DNA from: Epilithonimonas hungarica
Lineage (GTDB): Bacteria > Bacteroidota > Bacteroidia > Flavobacteriales > Weeksellaceae
DNA: 64,000 nt
NCBI RefSeq assembly: GCF_900102265.1
Contig: NZ_FNBH01000001.1
Span: forward strand, 434,001 to 498,000
Direction of reading: 5' to 3'
Shown here one piece after another: positions 59,954 to 64,000 of the stretch. Position 1 is the stretch's first letter. Each line of letters opens with the position of its first letter. Made by a program: the position numbers and the translations under genes. The notes under the pieces are model-generated. The model did no database searches and was not told the DNA's origin. It was given only the letters and a program-made list of their open reading frames with translations.

Positions 59954-60606
59954 TATTTCAAATTCTTCATCAGGATTGCTTCCATTTTCTCATAACCCAA
60001 TTTGTTGGGGTGGATTCCGTCTTCTGCGATTTCTTTAGGCAAACCATTTTTTTCATCTTTCAAAGCGCTGTGATAATCTATATAGGTGATGTTGTTTTTC
60101 TGCGCGTAATCTTTTATCATTTTATTCAGTGCAATCACTTTATCAGCAGGCTGCATATCCTTTCTCCAAGGAAAATCGTAAGCCGGAAGAACCGAACATA
60201 ATACCACATGGATGTTATTCGCTTTTGCCAATTCTGCCATTGAGATAATGTTCCCGAAAACTTTGTCCAAAGAGATCGGACCTTGGTTTTCCGCGATATC
60301 GTTGGTTCCGGCAAGAATAATGACACGTTTAGGTTTCAGTTTGATCACATCTTCTCTGAATCTCAAAAGCATCTGCGAAGTCACTTGTCCGCTAATTCCT
60401 CGTCCAACGAAGTTGTTTTTAGTGAAAAATTCTGGGTCTGTAGAAAACCAACCTTCTGTGATGGAATCGCCCATCAAAACAGAGTTTGGAGCAATATTTT
60501 GGGAAATAACTTCTTGATTTTGTTTTTGATACCTACCAAAATTGGCAAAGTCTTGAGCGTACGACATGGTTGAAAGTAATAGTAATGCAAATGCTATGGA
60601 TCTCAT
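59953..60606 (-). CDS. SGNH/GDSL hydrolase family protein
   Basis: About 217 residues. Signal peptide MRSIAFALLLLSTMSYAQ. Block I SVLMGDSITEGWF holds the catalytic Ser (GDS variant of GDSL), block II the conserved Gly in VGRGISGQVTSQM, block III VIILAGTNDIAENQG (Asn) and block V AEDGIHPNKLGYEKM (Asp/His). An esterase or acetylhydrolase acting in the periplasm or outside; PAF-acetylhydrolase-like enzymes of this type often deacetylate glycans. The start at 60606 is supported by a TATATTTG promoter box at 60625-60632; the longer frame (60627) would start inside it. First gene of a three-gene operon. Confidence 0.94.
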   Translation of the reverse strand: MRSIAFALLLLSTMSYAQDFANFGRYQKQNQEVISQNIAPNSVLMGDSITEGWFSTDPEFFTKNNFVGRGISGQVTSQMLLRFREDVIKLKPKRVIILAGTNDIAENQGPISLDKVFGNIISMAELAKANNIHVVLCSVLPAYDFPWRKDMQPADKVIALNKMIKDYAQKNNITYIDYHSALKDEKNGLPKEIAEDGIHPNKLGYEKMEAILMKNLK

Positions 60607-60624
60607 ATTTTTAAATTTGATTAT

Positions 60625-60632
60625 CAAATATA
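60625..60632 (-). promoter_or_regulatory. promoter -7 element (TATATTTG) of the SGNH operon
   Basis: Minus-strand TATATTTG ends 19 bases before the ATG at 60606 and overlaps the alternative start at 60627, ruling that start out. Confidence 0.6.
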
Positions 60633-60724
60633 TGAAATAAGGATAATTAAATATTTTAAATCACTACAAAAAATCTTTGCGAGCTTTGCGTTCAAAATTA
60701 TATTAAAATCAATAATTTTACAAA

Positions 60725-60970
60725 ATGGAAAACACTTCGAAAGACCCTTTACACGGAAAACGTCTGGATGCGATTCTGGAAGAATTACTGGAATACTACC
60801 AAGGTTATGGAGAGTTGGGAAAACAAATCAACATCAAGTGTTTTACCGGAGAAAATCCAAGTGTCAGTTCCTCTCTGAAATTCCTCCGAAAAACCGATTG
60901 GGCAAGGGCAAAAGTGGAAAGTTTGTACCTCTATGTTTTGAGACAAAAGAAGAAAAAAGGTTTGTTGTAA
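60725..60970 (+). CDS. VF530 family DNA-binding protein
   Basis: 81 residues. DPLHGKRLDAILEELLEYYQGYGELGKQINIKCFTGENPSVSSSLKFLRKTDWARAKVESLYLY is the VF530/DUF2132 family almost end to end. The family is small, helical and proposed to bind DNA; the name comes from a Vibrio fischeri structure. The protein is basic at the C-terminus (RQKKKKGLL). It is alone on its strand, convergent with the YchJ-like gene 3 bases later. TAATTTTA just before the gene is a near-match to a -7 box. Confidence 0.93.
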   Translation: MENTSKDPLHGKRLDAILEELLEYYQGYGELGKQINIKCFTGENPSVSSSLKFLRKTDWARAKVESLYLYVLRQKKKKGLL

Positions 60971-60973
60971 ACT

Positions 60974-61351
60974 TTAATCCAAAAATTCTCCAGTCACATA
61001 ATACCAACGATTCTGAATCATTTTGAATTGTGATAACTCGTGATGAACTTGTGGATTCCCGTTTTCATCGATATAAAATGCTTTGAACTCTACTTTATTA
61101 GTTGAAGGTTTATCCACGATTTCCAACTTTGTCCATTGATTGATCTCTCCCCATTCCTGTAAGCTCTTTTTATTATGAAATTGTCTTTTGTTAGGTGAAG
61201 CTGTTTCCCAAAGATATTCTCCATTCGGAATTGCAAAAGCAGAAAATCTTGAACGCATCAAAGCTTCTGCTGTTGGTGCAAATTTCTCTTTCAGATGATA
61301 AGACTGACAACAATCTTCGTACGATTTTTCGGAACAGCAGGGACAATTCAT
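60974..61351 (-). CDS. YchJ family SEC-C/NTF2-like protein
   Basis: About 125 residues. A SEC-C-like zinc motif at the start (MNCPCCSEKSYEDCCQSYH) is followed by an NTF2-like fold: APTAEALMRSRFSAFAIPNGEYLWETA, KLEIVDKPSTNKVEFKAFYIDENG, HELSQFKMIQNRWYYVTGEF. This is the YchJ layout, function unknown. The open frame reaches back to a TTG at 61369; the ATG at 61351 places the zinc motif at the N-terminus as in relatives. Confidence 0.92.
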   Translation of the reverse strand: MNCPCCSEKSYEDCCQSYHLKEKFAPTAEALMRSRFSAFAIPNGEYLWETASPNKRQFHNKKSLQEWGEINQWTKLEIVDKPSTNKVEFKAFYIDENGNPQVHHELSQFKMIQNRWYYVTGEFLD

Positions 61352-61525
61352 TTTTAATTCGGATTTCAAACTTCGAATGTACTAAAACTTGAAATTATCC
61401 GAGAAATATTTCAACGATTTTCAGAAAATTAAAAAACTGATATTTATTAGCCTCCAAAACCTAAAAATGTCCTTATTGTACTATTTTGTAAGCCAATGTC
61501 ATTAGACTGAATTTGCAAGGAGAAG

Positions 61526-61533
61526 TAATTTTG
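61526..61533 (+). promoter_or_regulatory. possible ccoG promoter -7 element (TAATTTTG)
   Basis: TAATTTTG matches the consensus 84 bases before the ccoG ATG. The rest of the gap 61370-61617 shows no gene. I saw no FNR-type palindrome. Confidence 0.45.
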
Positions 61534-61617
61534 TTTCGGGAAATAATGTAATGGATTCTTACTTTAAAGGTTAAAAATAAGAATGTCTATTCAGTTCATT
61601 TTCTATGATATAAAATT

Positions 61618-63060
61618 ATGGATACAAAAGAAAATAGTATAAAATTTCCAGAGAAAATAGAGGAGACATTCAGAGATTCTGTTGGGACAATGGACGAAAC
61701 AGGAACCAGAAAATGGGTCTTCCCAAGAAAGCCAAAAGGAAAATACACAAACTATAGGGAATATGTTGGTTATTCCTTGATCTTTTTATTTGTGATAATG
61801 CCTTTCCTCAAAATCAGTGGAAATCCTGTTTTGTTGATTAATATTATAGATAGGAAGTTTTTCATTCTTGGACAACCTTTCTATTTGCAGGATTTTTTCA
61901 TTTTAGCTTTGGGAGCAGTGGCCTCGGTTATTTTTGTAATGCTTTTCACGGTAGTTTTTGGAAGGATATTTTGTGGTTGGATTTGTCCACAGACCTTATT
62001 TATGGAAATGATCTTCCGTAAAATCGAATATTGGATAGAAGGCGACCGAAACAAGCAGATGAAACTGGATAAACAGGCTTGGGATGAGGAGAAAATCAAA
62101 AAAAGAATCCTCAAATGGTCTGTATTTTTACTGATATCATTGCTGATAAGCCATATTATGTTTATGTACATTGTCGGTTACGAAGAAACGTTTAGAATTA
62201 TTTTGAGCGGACCAGCTAAATATCCAACCAATTTTATTGTAATGTTGGTTTTTACGGGTATCTTTTATTTTGTTTTTGCCTGGTTTCGGGAACAGGTTTG
62301 CACGCTGGTTTGTCCTTATGGCAGATTGCAGGGTGTTCTGATAGATAAGAATACGGTCAATGTTTATTATGATTTCAAAAGAGGAGAGGGAAGGGCAAAA
62401 TGGAGAAATGGGGAAAATCGTTCTGCGGTCGGAAAAGGTGACTGCATCGATTGTCAGCAATGTGTGGTCGTTTGTCCTACGGGAATCGATATCAGAAACG
62501 GACAGCAATTGGAGTGTATCAATTGTACGGCCTGTATTGATGCCTGCGATGAGGTAATGGAAAAAGTCGGAATGCCAAAAGGTCTCATTAGATATGCAAC
62601 GGAAGCCGAGATAGAGAATCAGGAAAAATTCAAATTTACGGCTAGGATGAAGGCAACTACTTTTGCTCTTTTTGTATTAATCGGCGTTTTATGTTCATTG
62701 ATGTACGACAGAGGCTCGGTTGAAGCAAAGTTCATCAGACCAGCCGGTTCTGCCTACTTTATAAGAGACGGAAAGATCACCAATACATTTACCTATACGA
62801 TCCTCAATAAGTCCAATGAGAAAAAGATGATGACAATAAAGGTTCTTTATCCAAAACATTCGGAGATAACATTTGCAGGTAAAGAAGATATTATTGTTAA
62901 GGGCGATGCGATGATAAAAGGAAATGTCAATATCAGCTTTCCGGAAAGTGAAGTCAAATTGTCAAAACAAAATATAAAAATAGGCGTTTTTAATGCCGAT
63001 GGAGAAATGCTGGATTCCTACAAAACTTACTTCGAAGGTCCATTCAAATTTCAGTTTTAA
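61618..63060 (+). CDS. ccoG: cytochrome c oxidase accessory protein CcoG
   Basis: 480 residues. Five membrane helices (about 48-68, 96-122, 162-182, 200-220, 344-362) and two [4Fe-4S]-type ferredoxin motifs: CIDCQQCVVVCPTGID and CINCTACIDACDEVM. The membrane-edge cysteine motifs are FGRIFCGWICPQTLF and REQVCTLVCPYGRLQG. The C-terminal 120 residues are an Ig-like FixG domain in the periplasm. CcoG (FixG/RdxA) helps supply reduced copper for cbb3-type oxidase assembly. In many bacteria it lies within ccoNOP; here none of these genes is adjacent, so the gene is an orphan in this window. Confidence 0.95.
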   Translation: MDTKENSIKFPEKIEETFRDSVGTMDETGTRKWVFPRKPKGKYTNYREYVGYSLIFLFVIMPFLKISGNPVLLINIIDRKFFILGQPFYLQDFFILALGAVASVIFVMLFTVVFGRIFCGWICPQTLFMEMIFRKIEYWIEGDRNKQMKLDKQAWDEEKIKKRILKWSVFLLISLLISHIMFMYIVGYEETFRIILSGPAKYPTNFIVMLVFTGIFYFVFAWFREQVCTLVCPYGRLQGVLIDKNTVNVYYDFKRGEGRAKWRNGENRSAVGKGDCIDCQQCVVVCPTGIDIRNGQQLECINCTACIDACDEVMEKVGMPKGLIRYATEAEIENQEKFKFTARMKATTFALFVLIGVLCSLMYDRGSVEAKFIRPAGSAYFIRDGKITNTFTYTILNKSNEKKMMTIKVLYPKHSEITFAGKEDIIVKGDAMIKGNVNISFPESEVKLSKQNIKIGVFNADGEMLDSYKTYFEGPFKFQF

Positions 63061-63079
63061 AACTTTGAAAATTTATAAA

Positions 63080-63182
63080 AACCACATAGTCACATAGAAA
63101 ATGAAATATTTACTTTCAAAGATAAAATAGAATTGTCACTATTTATCTTTAATTTTAATGAAAACTATGTGTCTATGTGGTT
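63080..63182. repeat. long inverted-repeat (MITE/REP-like) element
   Basis: Arms AACCACATAGTCACATAG (63080-63097) and CTATGTGTCTATGTGGTT (63165-63182) are complementary over 18 bases with one mismatch. Inside them AAAGATAAAATAG and CTATTTATCTTT pair again with one bulge, so nearly the whole 103 bases can fold into one hairpin. A decayed relative without the right arm lies at 46504-46590. No open frame is present. Confidence 0.8.
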
Positions 63183-63204
63183 GTAAATCAGTTTAACCAA
63201 ATTC

Positions 63205-64000
63205 TTAATGTTTATGCTCTTTGACGAAAGCTGAAGGCGTTCGCCCCGTTTTTTTACGGAACACTCGTACAAAATAAGAATATTCCTCATAACCCAAACG
63301 GAAAGCGATGTCCACAAGACTCTCATCAAGATAGATCAGCATTCTTTTGGCTTCCAGAATTGTCCGGTCGGTTATGATTTCCGAGACGGTTTTCTGAACA
63401 ACGGTTTGTGTGATCCTATTGAGATGTTTGGTCGTCAGATTCATCCATTCAGCATATTGAAAAGCAGATTTTTCTTTGATGAAATTTAATTCTAATAATT
63501 CTTCAAAATGTTGATAATGTTGAATATAGGAAGTATTTGCATTGTGTATCCCAATGATTTTTTCTTCGGAGAATAATCTGACTGCTTTTATATATAATTG
63601 AGAAATCAAAGACAAAATTAAATTTTCCGATAACAAAGCTGATGAACCGTTTTCATTACCAATTTTGGCAAACAGATTTGAAAACTCTGCAAAATTATTT
63701 TCTACCAACTGAAGTTTTCGAGGATATTGAACAGAACTGAAAAACGGATATTCTCTTAGTTTTTGATTGATATAATGAAGGTCAAAAAATCCCTGAGAAT
63801 GAAAAAAAATAAAACCGTCAGCGTCGTCTGATAATTGCCAACTGTGAACTTGCCCAGGCGACATAAAAAATAACGAACCAACGGAAACGTCATATCTTCT
63901 AAAATCGATTTCGTGAGTTCCTTTTCCTTTTGTGAAAAAGATGCACGCATAGAAATCGTGGCGATGAGGTTTCTCTATATGCCTGTGGCTTCTTAATAAA
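63205..64000 (-). CDS. AraC family regulator with cupin domain (5' end outside the window)
   Basis: The reading frame stays open to the last base of the window, so the gene is cut at its 5' end; at least 265 residues are visible. An AraC_binding cupin part is seen (HIEKPHRHDFYACIFFTKGKG, HEIDFRRYDV, SLFFMSPGQVHSWQL), then a C-terminal double helix-turn-helix: KSAFQYAEWMNLTTKHLNRI and LDESLVDIAFRLGYEEYSYFVRVFRKKTGRTPSAF. The histidines in the PHRHDF segment suit metal or small-ligand sensing. An internal ATG at 63864 exists but would remove the cupin. Its target is probably beyond the window. Confidence 0.92.
   Translation of the reverse strand, partial: LLRSHRHIEKPHRHDFYACIFFTKGKGTHEIDFRRYDVSVGSLFFMSPGQVHSWQLSDDADGFIFFHSQGFFDLHYINQKLREYPFFSSVQYPRKLQLVENNFAEFSNLFAKIGNENGSSALLSENLILSLISQLYIKAVRLFSEEKIIGIHNANTSYIQHYQHFEELLELNFIKEKSAFQYAEWMNLTTKHLNRITQTVVQKTVSEIITDRTILEAKRMLIYLDESLVDIAFRLGYEEYSYFVRVFRKKTGRTPSAFVKEHKH

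Noticed and set aside
63756-63950. A separate 64-residue gene at the window end.
   Set aside because: It is an out-of-frame reading of the AraC regulator, whose own frame stays open to base 64000.

Overview
The window looks like a chromosomal segment of a flavobacterium of the Weeksellaceae, probably Chryseobacterium or Epilithonimonas. The basis is AT-rich DNA, Bacteroidota-type promoters (TAnnTTTG) instead of -35/-10 boxes, almost no Shine-Dalgarno sequences, type IX secretion (T9SS) C-terminal sorting domains, Bacteroidota-only families (DUF4270, DUF4907, VF530) and a mevalonate-type HMG-CoA reductase. The genus is an inference from protein character; no database was searched.

Layout. 1-11.3 kb: a DUF4403 protein, a secreted thermolysin-like T9SS protease, deoD, a small membrane protein, a LytS/LytTR-type two-component pair, a kelch/DUF4907 surface lipoprotein pair and, divergently, a DUF4270 lipoprotein with an outer-membrane barrel. 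11.3-12.2 kb: tmRNA followed by REP-like repeat DNA. 12.2-21.4 kb: housekeeping genes (nrdB/nrdA with a small unknown gene between them, glyA, recX), a short T9SS cargo protein, DUF72, and a Fic AMPylase. A 50-residue antitoxin-like gene lies tail-to-tail with the Fic gene.

21.4-43.1 kb is one large capsule/exopolysaccharide locus read entirely on the + strand. It holds export (Wza, Wzc), flippase (Wzx), polymerase (Wzy/EpsG type), eight glycosyltransferases, pyruvyl-, acyl- and acetyl-transferases and, behind its own promoter, a PglC-like initiating sugar transferase with an ATP-grasp and a HAD protein. No nucleotide-sugar synthesis genes are present, so precursors must come from elsewhere. 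43.1-48.5 kb: an outer-membrane barrel, MscS, sucC, an atypical zinc-ribbon relative and an mvaA operon containing an overlooked 56-residue membrane protein.

48.6-64 kb: a radical SAM DNA-repair protein and its usual partner (TIGR03915), separated by an S41 protease and an AraC regulator. These are followed by YceI, a DODA-type dioxygenase, a hutH operon, an SGNH/DinB/LprI operon, VF530, YchJ, ccoG and an AraC regulator cut by the window end. Several dispersed repeat families lie between genes: a 103-bp hairpin element with a decayed second copy, REP-like palindromes, a short AATCnGC-type repeat and a degenerate 21-bp tandem array.
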